From contig CAYWOD010000217.1 of the NCBI GenBank assembly GCA_964459805.1, positions 1 through 5,847 of the forward strand: DNA of 5,847 bases. The letters are read 5' to 3'. This DNA is from DAOVRL01 sp964459805 (GTDB lineage: Bacteria > Planctomycetota > Phycisphaerae > Sedimentisphaerales > Anaerobacaceae). Positions 5,715-5,847 of this stretch are shown one piece after another (within the stretch, counting starts at the first letter, position 1; each line of letters begins with the position of its first letter). Under the pieces are notes generated by a model, which saw nothing but the letters and a program-made list of their open reading frames with translations, was not told the DNA's origin and ran no database searches. A program made the translations under genes and the position numbers.

Positions 5715-5847
5715 ATCTCTACTCTGCACCGCAGGGGGTTTTAATCTCTACCCTGCACCGCAGGGGGTTTTAATCTCTACCCTGCACCGCAGGGGGGTTT
5801 TAATCTCTACCCTGCACCGCAGGGGGTTTTAATCTCTACCCTGCACC
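5691..5847. repeat. Tandem array of 29-30 bp hairpin units, open at right edge
   Basis: Units lie at 5693-5721, 5722-5750, 5751-5779, 5780-5809 and 5810-5838, followed by a partial copy at 5839-5847. The consensus is CCCTGCACCGCAGGGGG followed by TTTTAATCTCTA. Differences are few: unit 2 has CTCTGC, unit 4 has one extra G, and the first unit is preceded by two extra C that lengthen its stem to 8 bp. The copies abut with no unique spacers, so this is a minisatellite-like array and not CRISPR. Each copy has a perfect or near-perfect stem CCCTGC/GCAGGG with the 3-nt loop ACC. The near identity implies recent expansion by slippage or unequal recombination. Confidence 0.95.

Noticed and set aside
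5691..5847. CRISPR array
   Set aside because: The unit length and palindromic repeat are suggestive, but copies abut directly with no unique spacers and no cas gene is present.

Overview
This window looks like a piece of a Planctomycetota chromosome, probably of the class Phycisphaerae. That placement is inferred from the style of the proteins, mainly a GspD-like secretin with a very long helical N-terminus and huge glycine-rich inserts. No rRNA or marker comparison could be made. No tRNA, rRNA, insertion sequence, phage gene or CRISPR array is visible.

Layout. (1) Positions 1-2463, minus strand: the first 821 codons of a large exported secretin-like protein. It starts at TTG behind a perfect AGGAGG and runs off the left edge inside a second glycine-rich repeat. 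(2) 2464-2802: a divergent intergenic region with a candidate promoter for the secretin gene and several small inverted repeats. (3) 2803-3639, plus strand: tsaB, the partner subunit of the tRNA t6A-modification enzyme, with two extra polar segments. (4) 3640-3928: a non-coding leader with an AT-rich hairpin and a possible 11-residue mini-ORF. (5) 3929-4288, plus strand: an unrecognised 119-residue protein with one membrane helix. (6) 4359-5669, minus strand: a complete concentrative nucleoside transporter (CNT/NupC family), convergent with the small membrane protein gene and with altered substrate-site motifs. (7) 5691-5847 and beyond: a tandem array of 29-30 bp units, each able to form a GC-rich hairpin followed by TTTT, just upstream of the transporter gene and cut by the right edge.

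The genes do not form an obvious pathway. They are a divergent pair (secretin/tsaB) followed by a convergent pair (small membrane protein/transporter), so at least three transcription units are expected. tsaB is housekeeping, the secretin belongs to envelope export or pilus machinery, and the transporter is for uptake at the inner membrane. I see no clear new defence or mobile system. The features most worth a second look are the hairpin array beside the transporter, the Met/Gly/Tyr repeat tract of the secretin, and the non-canonical binding-site residues of the transporter.
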